A stretch of DNA of 51,103 nucleotides from an uncultured Actinomycetes bacterium (GTDB lineage: Bacteria > Actinomycetota > Thermoleophilia > Miltoncostaeales > Miltoncostaeaceae): contig CAJAPZ010000030.1 in assembly GCA_903943955.1 (NCBI GenBank), forward strand, positions 1-51,103. The letters run 5' to 3'. Both the position numbers and the translations under genes were made by a program. Of the stretch, positions 16,677 to 28,712 are shown one piece after another (position 1 is the first letter of the stretch; the number at the start of each line of letters is the position of its first letter). The notes beneath the pieces are model-generated. The model was not told the origin of the DNA. It saw nothing but the letters and a program-made list of their open reading frames with translations, and did no database searches.

Positions 16677-17417
16677 TTAGTTGATGGTGCGCGCGAGGCG
16701 CTTGCGGTATTCCGGCACGAGCGGGTGACCATCACCCAACTCGCGGAACTGGCCGATGAGCATCTTGCGAAGATCATCGCGCTGGCGTCGGTCGGTGCTG
16801 GCGGTGACCGCGTCAATGAGGCTGGCAAACGCCTGCTGCCAGTCCTCGCGCTCGATCGCTGCGAGACCCGCCTGGATGTCGGGCACGTCGCTGCCCATGA
16901 GGCGGGTGCGTGCAAGAAGACCCGCGGCGATGGGGTCGTGCTCGGCCGGGGCCAGATACACGGCGGCCTCCGCGACCGCGCCGTTATCAATGAGGATGTG
17001 CGCCAAGGCGATGCGGGCATCGGTACGCCCGGCGTCACGCTCGACGGCCTCGCGGAGGGAGTCCTCGTCGCCGGCCTCCACGAGCATGTCCACCCTGCTG
17101 GGGACGAGCTTGTCGAGAAATGTCTCCATCTGCGCGGCCGAGACCAGACCCACAAACTCCTCCACGACCTCGCCGTTTCGAAATGCCTTGACCGCCGGGA
17201 TGCTCAGCACCTGAAACCGTTGGGCAAGCCCCGGGTTGGCGTCGATGTCGATCTTCGCAAGCTCCATGTCGGGCATGCGCCGGGCGATGGCGTCGTCAAC
17301 GATGGGCCCGAGCTGGCGGCACGGGCCGCACCACTCGGCCCAGAAGTCGACGACAACAGGTACCTCATGCGAGCGCTCGATGACGTCGGCCTGGAAGGAG
17401 TCTTCGGAGACGTCCAT
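16677..17417 (-). CDS. Thioredoxin-domain co-chaperone (CnoX/YbbN-like)
   Basis: A 246-residue cytoplasmic protein. The N-terminal thioredoxin fold (about residues 1-108) has the active site WAEWCGPCRQ and the cis-Pro in LSIPAVKAF. The C-terminal half is a TPR-like helical domain (about 115-246), the arrangement of YbbN/CnoX, which protects proteins from oxidation and passes them to GroEL. A CGPC active site is kept, unlike E. coli CnoX, so it is probably redox active. ATG 17417 has the strong site AGGAGG. It lies nine bases after an Ntn-hydrolase gene in one operon. Confidence 0.88.
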   Translation of the reverse strand: MDVSEDSFQADVIERSHEVPVVVDFWAEWCGPCRQLGPIVDDAIARRMPDMELAKIDIDANPGLAQRFQVLSIPAVKAFRNGEVVEEFVGLVSAAQMETFLDKLVPSRVDMLVEAGDEDSLREAVERDAGRTDARIALAHILIDNGAVAEAAVYLAPAEHDPIAAGLLARTRLMGSDVPDIQAGLAAIEREDWQQAFASLIDAVTASTDRRQRDDLRKMLIGQFRELGDGHPLVPEYRKRLARTIN

Positions 17418-17426
17418 CTGTTCCTC

Positions 17427-18416
17427 CTACAGCGTGACGGGTGTGAACCGCGCAGCACCTGGAACGGGCGTACGGCGGCTGGTCGAGAAATCTGTCGCGG
17501 GCAAGTCCACCACGTACGGCACGGGATCGCCAACTGTGCGGTACCCATACCGGCGGTCGGTGAGGTTGCACACCGTCACCCAGCTTGTGACCTCGGGCAC
17601 CATCTGCCCGGGCTTGAACTCCTCGCTGATAAGTCCCGCCGGGATGTCGAAGCTGTTGAGCACGTGCAGGCACGCGGCCTCGGCCGAGGCCGCGTCGGCG
17701 GGCTGATCGATGAGCAGCATGAGCGCAGCCGCTCGCACGAACCGTGACGGCGGGGTGTAGTCGCCGGGCAGCCCCAACAGGCCGCCGCCCTGGCCCAGCG
17801 GGTGAAGCACGGTGTCGTGCACCGTGGTGGTGGGATTGACGGCTGAGATGCCCACGTAGTTGCGCAGGTTGGTGACGTGCCAGTCGAGGAACGGTGGGTT
17901 GGTGCCCACCCCGGTCGGGTTGTCCACGATGCTCATGCCCTCGGGACGGAACTCGATTGCGATGGACGCCGTGGCGTCATGCAGCAGGAAGTGCAGCGGC
18001 GGGACGAACCCCACGCCGGGATCGACACCCACCACGTTCAGGGCGGCGGCCGCCGACTTCGCCTCGGCCACGTTCTTGCACGTTCCCAGCAGGTAGGCGA
18101 TGACGTCCATCTCGCTGATGTCGTTACCCGTACCCGCGGGAGCCGCGTAATCGCAGAACCCGGCCATGTACAGCGCGTGGGCACTGAGCCCCTCGGTGTT
18201 CATGCCGTCGGCAAGGAGCCCCTCGCCCATCGCACCCATGCCCACAATGCCGTACTGGGGCGTCCATGCGAGGCCGTTCTTCACCCCGGCAGACGCCCGC
18301 GGTACCCCTGCCGCCACCACCTGAACCTCCCAGGGAATGAGGTCGGGGAACTCCATGGTGCGACCCACAACAACCGTGCCGTCCTTGGACGGCTTGATCT
18401 TAAAGTTGGTGCACAT
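17427..18416 (-). CDS. Linear amide C-N hydrolase (choloylglycine hydrolase family)
   Basis: A 329-residue N-terminal-nucleophile hydrolase related to bile salt hydrolase and penicillin V acylase. Cys2 becomes the nucleophile after Met removal. Arg19 in GRTMEF, Asn in DGMNTEGLS, Asn in TNPPFLDWHVTNLRNY and Arg in PSRFVRAA match the family catalytic set; the usual Asp two residues after the Arg-containing turn is Glu22. There is no signal peptide, so it is cytoplasmic. In a free-living actinobacterium the substrate is more likely an acyl-homoserine lactone, N-acyl amide or beta-lactam than a bile salt. A leaderless promoter (TAGAGT) is shared back to back with ettA. Confidence 0.88.
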   Translation of the reverse strand: MCTNFKIKPSKDGTVVVGRTMEFPDLIPWEVQVVAAGVPRASAGVKNGLAWTPQYGIVGMGAMGEGLLADGMNTEGLSAHALYMAGFCDYAAPAGTGNDISEMDVIAYLLGTCKNVAEAKSAAAALNVVGVDPGVGFVPPLHFLLHDATASIAIEFRPEGMSIVDNPTGVGTNPPFLDWHVTNLRNYVGISAVNPTTTVHDTVLHPLGQGGGLLGLPGDYTPPSRFVRAAALMLLIDQPADAASAEAACLHVLNSFDIPAGLISEEFKPGQMVPEVTSWVTVCNLTDRRYGYRTVGDPVPYVVDLPATDFSTSRRTPVPGAARFTPVTL

Positions 18417-18428
18417 GGGATCACTCTA
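18417..18428 (-). promoter_or_regulatory. Leaderless promoter of amide hydrolase operon
   Basis: TAGAGT on the minus strand (18423-18428) ends six bases before ATG 18416. It overlaps the divergent ettA -10 box by two bases. Confidence 0.6.
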
Positions 18429-18440
18429 TGATGCCGCCCC

Positions 18441-18441
<1 letters not shown>
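18427..18441 (+). promoter_or_regulatory. Leaderless promoter of ettA
   Basis: TATGAT (18427-18432) ends eight bases before ATG 18441. It overlaps the opposing TAGAGT box, so the two transcription units cannot be served at once. Confidence 0.6.
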
Positions 18442-20135
<1,694 letters not shown>

Positions 20136-20147
20136 ACGGACGCGGCG

Positions 20148-20161
20148 GGGGCCTCGGCCCC
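20148..20161. terminator. Short hairpin between convergent genes
   Basis: GGGGCC (20148-20153) pairs with GGCCCC (20156-20161) just after the ettA stop and before the end of the convergent gene. Short, without a T-tract; a weak candidate. Confidence 0.4.
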
Positions 20162-20887
20162 TTAGCCCAGCGTCTCGACCTTGATGGCGGAGATGGTGAC
20201 GCCCTCGGTATTGGCGGTCACGGTTCCACTGGTGGAGTCGCGCAGGCACCCCACGGTGAGCGCGGTGTTGCCCGTTGCGCCGGAAAGGTCAATGGACGCC
20301 GTGACGGGCAGTGGCTGGACCACCGTCAGTCCGTCAAGCTGTCCTGCGTTCCCCTGCCGGTACACGCGCGCGGTCTCGCGCGCGGTGTCGATCTCAACGG
20401 GGAAGTAGCAGTCAACCTCGACGGACTGACCCGTGCCGAGGCCGACCCCGTAGACCGTTGATGAGACGTTGGTGGTTGCCGTTGCGATGTACTTGCCCGG
20501 GGGAAGCGAGATAGTGCCCACCGTGGTCCACGGGGAGGTGCTCGCGATGATGGTTGTCGCTGCGCCCGACGTGGTGGTGAAGTAACCATTGCTCGGCCCG
20601 CGCGCACCAGCGGCGCCGGAGGGGCCAGCGGTGCCCTGGGGGCCAGCGGCGCCGGAGGGGCCAGCGGTGCCCTGGGGGCCAGCGGAACTTGCCAGCAGCG
20701 CGCCCGTCTTGAAGTCGGTGGCGTCCAGACTTCCGGCCTTCACCTTGGCACCGGTCACGGCGTTGTTCTTGATCTGCGCCGTGCCCACCGAGTTCTTCGG
20801 CAGTTGCGTCACGGCGTAGCCGGTACCACCGAGGGCAATGGCAAGGGCAAGGCAGGAAACGGCGAGGGCCGGGGAGGGAGGCTTCAT
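20162..20887 (-). CDS. Secreted collagen-like protein
   Basis: A 241-residue exported protein. The N-terminus LALAIALGGTGYAVTQLPKNSVGT followed by a NNAVTGAKVKAGSLDATDF-type region is of a kind frequent in Thermoleophilia surface proteins. Next is a collagen-like stretch (about residues 68-98) of Gly-X-Y triplets, GPQGTAGPSGAA repeated twice, then a C-terminal beta-rich domain of about 140 residues resembling trimeric collagen-tip domains. Likely an extracellular or wall-attached fibre; function unknown. ATG 20887 is leaderless: TAGGCT ends eight bases upstream. The Gly-X-Y part is encoded by an exact 36-bp tandem repeat. Confidence 0.82.
   Translation of the reverse strand: MKPPSPALAVSCLALAIALGGTGYAVTQLPKNSVGTAQIKNNAVTGAKVKAGSLDATDFKTGALLASSAGPQGTAGPSGAAGPQGTAGPSGAAGARGPSNGYFTTTSGAATTIIASTSPWTTVGTISLPPGKYIATATTNVSSTVYGVGLGTGQSVEVDCYFPVEIDTARETARVYRQGNAGQLDGLTVVQPLPVTASIDLSGATGNTALTVGCLRDSTSGTVTANTEGVTISAIKVETLG
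20607..20685. repeat. 36-bp tandem repeat (2.2 copies)
   Basis: Identical 36-bp units at 20607-20642 and 20643-20678, plus seven bases of a third. Each unit encodes 12 residues of the collagen-like segment, so copy-number change keeps the frame. Confidence 0.9.
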
Positions 20888-20901
20888 GCGGGCCAAGCCT
20901 A
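20888..20901 (-). promoter_or_regulatory. Leaderless promoter of collagen-like gene
   Basis: TAGGCT on the minus strand (20896-20901) ends eight bases before ATG 20887. Confidence 0.6.
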
Positions 20902-20963
20902 CCCCACGGCCCGCACACGGGCATGCGTGCCGGGTGCGCCAGCGCCGAGGCGCATCCGCCATA

Positions 20964-21002
20964 GCGGGCTCACCACGCCCCAAGAGGGAGCGGTGAGCCC
21001 GC
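20964..21002 (-). terminator. Hairpin downstream of peptidoglycan-binding gene
   Basis: GCGGGCTCACC (20964-20974) pairs perfectly with GGTGAGCCCGC (20992-21002), an 11-bp stem with a 17-base loop, just after the stop of the minus-strand gene at 21017. Confidence 0.65.
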
Positions 21003-21016
21003 CATGAAGGGCATCA

Positions 21017-21997
21017 TCAGTCGGCGCAGGTACCCACCATGGTGAATGCCTGGTTGTTGTTGCCCCAAGCGCCCGACAGGCGGAATTGCCCGTTCGACGA
21101 GATGGCGACCTTGTTGATGTTGCCCTGCAGGCCGTAACCGCCACCCTTCACCACCACCTGCGCACCGCTGCCGCCTGCGGTGTCAATCCCGAGGTTCACG
21201 CTGCCCGATGAGCCAGTGGCTTCAATCGTGCCGCGGGTGATCGTGCACGACGACAGGTCGAACGTGCGCTGGATGGCCGGGCTGCCCAGCGTGGCAGTAT
21301 CGCCGGTGGCGTTGTTGCCGCCCCCACCGCCGGAGTTGCTGCACGATGCCGGGCGATCGGGCCATGCCTTGGCGAGTGCGGTGGCCGTGGCCGGGCCGTA
21401 CCGACCGTCCACCTTGATCCCCGCCTGCTTCTGGAAGGCGCGAAGAGCCGCCTCCGTTCCCGAACCGAACACACCATCCACCGTGCCGTCGAAGTAACAC
21501 AGGCCGGTGAGCGCCGTCTGCAGAAGGTTCACTGCATCGGTGTTGGGGTTACCGAGCGCCAGATTGACGGCCGCCATCGTCTGCGGACCAGCGATGCCGT
21601 CAACCGGCAACTGCGCGGCCTTCTGGAAGTTGGACACCGCCGCGGTTGTCGCCGGGCCATAGACGCCACTGATGGGCCCTGAGTAGAAACCCAGCGTGGT
21701 GAGGTCCTTCTGCAGCGAGATGGTCGCCTGCTGTGCGGGATTGAGCACAGGTGCGGCGGGCGTCGACGTGGTCGTGGCCACGGTAACCGTGGTGGTCGCG
21801 ACGACCGTGGACGTGGTGCCTGTGGACACGGTGCCTGTCAAGGGGGTGGTACTGGTCGTATCTGGCGTCAGGGCGCCGGATCCGTTGGGTGACGTCACTG
21901 TGACGGTTGTTGTGTCTCCGCCAAAACCACAGCCGGCGACGAGCACCGTTGCGCTCACCAGCGCCGCTGCGGCGGCGGCGATTCGGATTTTCGCCAT
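21017..21997 (-). CDS. Lipoprotein with two peptidoglycan-binding (PGB1) domains
   Basis: A 326-residue exported lipoprotein. The signal peptide ends in the lipobox LVAGC (Cys about residue 23), followed by a long Thr/Ser/Pro linker (about residues 28-80). Two PGB1 repeats follow: LQKDLTTLGFYSGPISGVYG...AAVSNFQ and LLQTALTGLCYFDGTVDGVFG...ALRAFQKQAGI. The last 95 residues, after a Gly-rich hinge, are a small unrecognised domain with two Cys. Probably attached to the membrane and bound to peptidoglycan; no catalytic domain is seen. ATG 21997 has AGGTGA upstream. Confidence 0.85.
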   Translation of the reverse strand: MAKIRIAAAAAALVSATVLVAGCGFGGDTTTVTVTSPNGSGALTPDTTSTTPLTGTVSTGTTSTVVATTTVTVATTTSTPAAPVLNPAQQATISLQKDLTTLGFYSGPISGVYGPATTAAVSNFQKAAQLPVDGIAGPQTMAAVNLALGNPNTDAVNLLQTALTGLCYFDGTVDGVFGSGTEAALRAFQKQAGIKVDGRYGPATATALAKAWPDRPASCSNSGGGGGNNATGDTATLGSPAIQRTFDLSSCTITRGTIEATGSSGSVNLGIDTAGGSGAQVVVKGGGYGLQGNINKVAISSNGQFRLSGAWGNNNQAFTMVGTCAD

Positions 21998-22146
21998 TTC
22001 GGGTTCACCTCGTACGTTGAATTGGGGACATCTGGGGCCTCATCACGGTTCTTCACCCCCGCCACCCGGTGCCCTGCCTCTTGTAGCCTCCCCGACCGGC
22101 CCGGGGACGCTCTGGCCATGACACCGATTTCGCACGAGGAGCATTT

Positions 22147-24825
<2,679 letters not shown>

Positions 24826-24833
24826 TTCCCGTC

Positions 24834-24861
24834 CCCCGGCCGCCCATCGCAGCGGCCGGGG
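24834..24861 (+). terminator. Terminator after acnA
   Basis: CCCCGGCCGC (24834-24843) pairs perfectly with GCGGCCGGGG (24852-24861), a 10-bp stem with an 8-base loop, followed by a comparatively T-rich stretch. Confidence 0.8.
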
Positions 24862-24868
24862 AATGCTT

Positions 24869-24874
24869 TACTAT
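24869..24874 (+). promoter_or_regulatory. -10 box of VapBC-like pair
   Basis: TACTAT just after the acnA terminator, 26 bases before ATG 24901; AAAGGAGG serves as ribosome-binding site. Confidence 0.5.
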
Positions 24875-24900
24875 TTGGCCCCCTGAGTAAAGGAGGCACG

Positions 24901-25119
24901 ATGCCAGTCATCTCGTCAAAGAATCAGGTGACGATCCCCGTCGACGCCCTCCGCGAGGCGGGCCTCGCGGCCGGTGATGACGTCATCATCACCGCAATAG
25001 GTGATGGCAACATCTCCATCGCCAACGCGGCTGCCCTGCTGGACCGCTTCGCCGGTATCTTCGATGACACCGTGTATCCGCCCGGCTACCTTGAGCAGCT
25101 GCGGTCGGAATGGGACTGA
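24901..25119 (+). CDS. Antitoxin, AbrB/SpoVT (MazE/VapB-like) family
   Basis: A 72-residue protein with the swapped-hairpin AbrB DNA-binding fold at residues 1-46 (VISSKNQVTIPVDALREAGLAAGDDVIITAIGDGNISI). The acidic C-terminal tail (about residues 47-72) would neutralise the toxin. A strong AAAGGAGG site precedes ATG 24901. It overlaps the PIN-domain gene by ten bases, the standard antitoxin-toxin arrangement. The AbrB tail probably represses its own promoter at 24869. Confidence 0.88.
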   Translation: MPVISSKNQVTIPVDALREAGLAAGDDVIITAIGDGNISIANAAALLDRFAGIFDDTVYPPGYLEQLRSEWD

Positions 25120-25523
25120 CCGTCCTCGACGCCGACGTGCTCATCGGAGTGCTCACGCGAACGGACGCCAATCACATAAAGGCACGGCGAATCATTCAAC
25201 GGGTGCTCACCGACGTGCCCGACCGGGTGATCAGTGCGGTGACCGTCGCCGAGATCAGCGTCGGCCCCATGGCACGGGGCGACGCTGAGGGCAACGCCGT
25301 CCGCATGTTCATCGAGGGGCTTCGCGCCAAGGTGCTTCCACTTGACGAGGAACGTGCCCGGCAGGCCGCGGCCATCCGCGCACGCACAGGGGTGAAGCTG
25401 CCCGATGCATGCGTTCTGGCTGCTGCCCTTGAGATGGAGGCGCGCCAGCCCGAACCGGTCACCATCACATCATTCGACAAACGCCTGCTGAGTGCGTGGA
25501 AGCGCCTGAGCCGGGCGGGCTAG
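25110..25523 (+). CDS. PIN-domain ribonuclease toxin, VapC-like
   Basis: A 137-residue Mg-dependent ribonuclease of the PIN family. Acidic active-site residues are Asp7 (VLDADVLI), Glu48 (AEIS), Asp99 (LPDACVLAAA) and Asp123 (TSFDKRL). VapC toxins usually cut tRNA or 23S rRNA. It overlaps its antitoxin gene by ten bases. Its stop overlaps by four bases the stop of the convergent phosphatase gene, so there is no terminator between the strands. Confidence 0.88.
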   Translation: MGLTVLDADVLIGVLTRTDANHIKARRIIQRVLTDVPDRVISAVTVAEISVGPMARGDAEGNAVRMFIEGLRAKVLPLDEERARQAAAIRARTGVKLPDACVLAAALEMEARQPEPVTITSFDKRLLSAWKRLSRAG

Positions 25524-26329
25524 TTGATCCCATCCGCGGCGGTATCGACCACCGCACGAAGCTGGGCGGCGAGACCGGGGCGGGCAGCCAGGGTGCCGGG
25601 CGCGCCCTCGGGGCCCACGGGCAACGGCTGCACCTCTCCCCCTGCGGCGATCACGATGACCGCGCCGGCAGCGACGTCCCAGGCGTTGACACCGAACTCG
25701 TAATAACCGTCAAGGCGACCGGCGGCCACCCAGGCCATGTCAAGCGCGGCTGAGCCGCCCCGGCGCATGTCGCGCACGTGCGGGATGACGCCCGACAGGC
25801 GTAGCGCCTGGCGGCGGCGGCGCACGGCGTCGTAGCCAAAGCCGCTGCCGATAAGCGCCTTGCTCAGGTCATCTCGCTGCTCAAGTACCAGGGGCGTTCC
25901 GTTCAGCAGCGCAGGCCCGCCGCGCACAGCACTGAAGGTCTCGCCGCGAATCGGATCGTGCACCACACCCACCAGGCCACCGTCATCGTCGTGGCAGCCG
26001 ATACTCACCGCCCACTGGGGGTAGCTCCATAGGTAATTGGTGGTGCCATCCAGCGGGTCAACCAACCACGTAAGCCCCGTGGTGCCGTCCTCGGCCTCAC
26101 CCGACTCCTCGCTCAGGATTGCGTCGTCGGGGCGCTCGGCGCGGATCATGCCGAGAATCGTCTCGTCGGCCTCACGGTCGGCGTCGCTCACCAGATCGGT
26201 GGCGCTGCTCTTCTCGGTAAGGCCCTCCGCGGGCCGGTCGAACCGGGCCAGCAGTTGGCTGCCGGCGATCTCGGCGGCACGCAGCGCCAGGTCGAGCACG
26301 GCATTTGCGGTAATGGCATCTGTGGTCAC
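25520..26329 (-). CDS. Inositol monophosphatase family protein (SuhB-like)
   Basis: A 269-residue canonical family member. The metal-site motifs are SSATDLVSDADREAD, ILSEESG, VDPLDGTTNYLWSYP, GSAALDMAWVAAGRLDGYYE and NAWDVAAGAVIVIAAGG, all with the key acidic residues. The likely reaction is hydrolysis of myo-inositol-1-phosphate or a related sugar phosphate; histidinol-phosphate phosphatase activity is known for actinobacterial relatives and cannot be excluded. GTG 26329 is leaderless: TACCCT ends eight bases upstream. It is transcribed divergently from ispH and overlaps the vapC-like gene at the stop codons. Confidence 0.9.
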   Translation of the reverse strand: MTTDAITANAVLDLALRAAEIAGSQLLARFDRPAEGLTEKSSATDLVSDADREADETILGMIRAERPDDAILSEESGEAEDGTTGLTWLVDPLDGTTNYLWSYPQWAVSIGCHDDDGGLVGVVHDPIRGETFSAVRGGPALLNGTPLVLEQRDDLSKALIGSGFGYDAVRRRRQALRLSGVIPHVRDMRRGGSAALDMAWVAAGRLDGYYEFGVNAWDVAAGAVIVIAAGGEVQPLPVGPEGAPGTLAARPGLAAQLRAVVDTAADGIN

Positions 26330-26343
26330 AAGGGGGCAGGGTA
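26330..26343 (-). promoter_or_regulatory. Leaderless promoter of inositol monophosphatase gene
   Basis: TACCCT on the minus strand (26338-26343) ends eight bases before GTG 26329. Confidence 0.6.
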
Positions 26344-26368
26344 CCGACCATTGACCGGCCGGGGGCGC

Positions 26369-26383
26369 TACCGTTCCACCCTA
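26369..26383 (+). promoter_or_regulatory. Leaderless promoter of ispH
   Basis: TACCGT (26369-26374) ends eight bases before ATG 26383. The context GCGCTACCGT is repeated exactly in front of hemQ. Confidence 0.65.
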
Positions 26384-27324
26384 TGCCGAACTCAGTGAAC
26401 CTCATCTCCCCGCGCGGCTACTGCGCGGGCGTCGACCGCGCCATCGAGACCGTTGACCGGCTGCTCGAGGATCGCGGGGCACCCATCTACGTGCGCGGTG
26501 AGATCGTGCACAACCAGTATGTGGTGAAGACCCTTGCTGCCAAGGGCGCGGTGTTCGTGGAGACGCCTGAAGAGGTGCCGGAGGACGCGGTCATCGTGCT
26601 GTCGGCCCACGGCAGCGCACCCGACATCTACGCGCGCTGTGCCGCGCGCAATCTTGAGGTGATTGATGCCACCTGCCCCCTCGTGAGCAAGGTGCACGCC
26701 GAGGTGCGCAGGTATGCCGGGAAGGGCGCCACCGTGCTGCTGGTGGGGCACGTGCAGCACGACGAGGTCATCGGCACCCGCGGCGAGGCCCCCGAACGGG
26801 TCATCGTGGTTGAGGATGTCGCACAGGCCGAGACCGTTGAGGTTCCCGACCCCGAGAACGTTGCCCTCACCACCCAGACCACCCTCTCGCTGGATGACAC
26901 CGCCGAGATCATCGCCGTGCTGCGCCGCAGGTTCCCCGCGCTGCAGTCGCCCACAAGCAGTGACATCTGTTACGCCACGCAGAACCGTCAAGATGCCGTG
27001 AAGGACGCTGTGAGCACTGACCCTGCGGCCGCACCCGAGCTGGTGCTGGTGGTGGGATCGCAGAACTCATCCAACTCGCAGCGTCTTGTGGAGGTCGCCC
27101 GCGCCGGTGGCGCCGCGTCGTACCTCATCGACGGCGTCGACGACCTCGATCCAGCCTGGCTTGAGGGCCGTCCGCGCGTCGCGCTCACGGCCGGTGCATC
27201 GGCGCCCGAGGTGCTCGTACGCGAGGTGCTCGAGCTCCTTGAAACCAAGGGCTACACACGCAGAGGCAGCGAGGTGCCAACCGATGAGGGTGTGGTGTTC
27301 GCCCTGCCGCCGCAGATCAGGTAG
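26383..27324 (+). CDS. ispH: 4-hydroxy-3-methylbut-2-enyl diphosphate reductase IspH (LytB)
   Basis: The 313-residue last enzyme of the MEP isoprenoid pathway, which makes IPP and DMAPP from HMBPP. The three conserved Cys that bind the iron-sulfur cluster are Cys14 (SPRGYCAGV), Cys98 (DATCPLV) and Cys196 (DICYATQ). The histidines of the substrate pocket are in VHNQYVV, SAHGSAP and VGHVQHDEV, and the TQTTLS motif and the SSNSQRLVEVA motif are intact. Leaderless with its own promoter. It ends 14 bases from a convergent gene. Confidence 0.97.
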   Translation: MPNSVNLISPRGYCAGVDRAIETVDRLLEDRGAPIYVRGEIVHNQYVVKTLAAKGAVFVETPEEVPEDAVIVLSAHGSAPDIYARCAARNLEVIDATCPLVSKVHAEVRRYAGKGATVLLVGHVQHDEVIGTRGEAPERVIVVEDVAQAETVEVPDPENVALTTQTTLSLDDTAEIIAVLRRRFPALQSPTSSDICYATQNRQDAVKDAVSTDPAAAPELVLVVGSQNSSNSQRLVEVARAGGAASYLIDGVDDLDPAWLEGRPRVALTAGASAPEVLVREVLELLETKGYTRRGSEVPTDEGVVFALPPQIR

Positions 27325-27338
27325 CGACGCGAGGCAGG

Positions 27339-28712
27339 CTATGCGGGCGGCGGGAAATACACCGGCTCGTCAATGATGAGGTCTGCGGGCACGCGGCCAT
27401 GCAGGTCGGCTGAGTCCTGCGCGAAGCGCGGATCAATCTCCACCACCGCTCCGTCCGGCACGGTAACGCCCGAGATCTTGAGCCATCGCGATGCCCGCGC
27501 CACCATCGCCGCGCGGCAGGTGTCGGGCGAGTCGGCACCATCGGCGTTCTTCACCGGGGCGAAGCGCTCCTCACGCGCCATCTCCACCGTGGCGGTGCGC
27601 GCCGCAAGGGGCAGGGCGTCGAACATAAAGGCCTCAAACTTGACGGCGTTCGGTGCCTGCGGGTCGGGGTCGTCCACCGTGGCCACCCGCTTCTCGGCGC
27701 GGTGAAATGGCAGCTCCACCTCCCCACTCGAAATGCGCATGGCAAACCCGCGGTCCAGACAGTGCACACCAGTTGACCCAGCCCAGTACGTGAGCCCACC
27801 ATCGGGGTCGCGGGCCTGTTCCAGATCCTTGGGCAGGTTGCTGTACTCCAGCAGTGCAGTGCGGCCATCAACGGTGGCCATCACGCCCATGTGCTCCTCG
27901 GCTGAGGTCTTGGCGACCACCAACGTGCTCATCTCGGCCCGGGCCATGAGGTGCGCACCGACAAGCTCCGGGTCGGCCGGGCGCATGAGCGGGTTATCCA
28001 CCTGCATGGTCATGATCACGTCGATTCCGCGCTCCTCGAGATCGCCCAGCACCGCGGCGCGGCCCATGGCACGAAAGATGCCACCGTGGCCGTCAGGCGA
28101 GAGGCAGATGCGGTCGGGAGTCTCACGCAGGATGTCGCCGGTGGCCGGGTCAACCGCGGGCAGCATGCCCTGCACGAAGGTGCCCACCGTGCGTGGGTCG
28201 AGTCCGAACATGGCGTGCTTCTGGAAGAACGCCACGGTCTCGGCGTCATTCCCCGGCGAGGTCATAAGCCAAAGCGGTAGGTCGCACCCGTAGTCACGAC
28301 GGCTCGCCCCGATGCCCGCCGCATGGATGGCAAACAACGAGTGCAGGGTGACGGGCCCGATGCGGAACATTCCCTTGGGTGAGTCAAATCCGAGGCGCGT
28401 GCCCTGCCCCCCGGCAAGCAGCACCACGGCCACGCGGTTGTCGCGAAGCGCCTGCTCACCCACCGCGCGCGCCTCAGCCCGGCCCTCGGGGTGGTCGGCA
28501 ATGCGGTCCACTCGTGCGACACCGATCTCAGCGCTGTGCGCCTGCGCCTGCGGGGACCGCACCATCGTCTGCACCAGGCGCTGCACAAGTGACAGGTCGA
28601 GTGCCGCACACTGCAGGGCGAGTCGGCCGTGCGCATCGCCCGAAAGTTCGGACAGGGAGGCCGCCAGGCGCGATTGCCCGGCGGCCTCCAGCTGGTCCGT
28701 CAGCTCACTCAT
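27339..28712 (-). CDS. UDP-sugar pyrophosphorylase, UDPGP family (UAP1-like)
   Basis: A 457-residue nucleotidyltransferase of the eukaryotic-type UDPGP family, not the GalU or GlmU type. The nucleotide-binding motif LAGGQGTRLG is at residues 99-108, followed by SPKGMFRIG. The uridine/sugar-binding stretches LSPDGHGGIFRAM and MQVDNPLMRPADPELVGAH are clear. It probably makes UDP-GlcNAc, UDP-GalNAc or UDP-glucose from UTP and the sugar-1-phosphate; UAP1-like is favoured by MQVDNPL. Its ATG overlaps the stop of the alcohol dehydrogenase gene by four bases (ATGA). Confidence 0.85.
   Translation of the reverse strand: MSELTDQLEAAGQSRLAASLSELSGDAHGRLALQCAALDLSLVQRLVQTMVRSPQAQAHSAEIGVARVDRIADHPEGRAEARAVGEQALRDNRVAVVLLAGGQGTRLGFDSPKGMFRIGPVTLHSLFAIHAAGIGASRRDYGCDLPLWLMTSPGNDAETVAFFQKHAMFGLDPRTVGTFVQGMLPAVDPATGDILRETPDRICLSPDGHGGIFRAMGRAAVLGDLEERGIDVIMTMQVDNPLMRPADPELVGAHLMARAEMSTLVVAKTSAEEHMGVMATVDGRTALLEYSNLPKDLEQARDPDGGLTYWAGSTGVHCLDRGFAMRISSGEVELPFHRAEKRVATVDDPDPQAPNAVKFEAFMFDALPLAARTATVEMAREERFAPVKNADGADSPDTCRAAMVARASRWLKISGVTVPDGAVVEIDPRFAQDSADLHGRVPADLIIDEPVYFPPPA

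Noticed and set aside
17427-18416. Bile salt hydrolase
   Set aside because: Family residues are present, but nothing else suggests a gut organism, and the family covers acyl-homoserine lactones, penicillin V and other amides, so the broader name is used.
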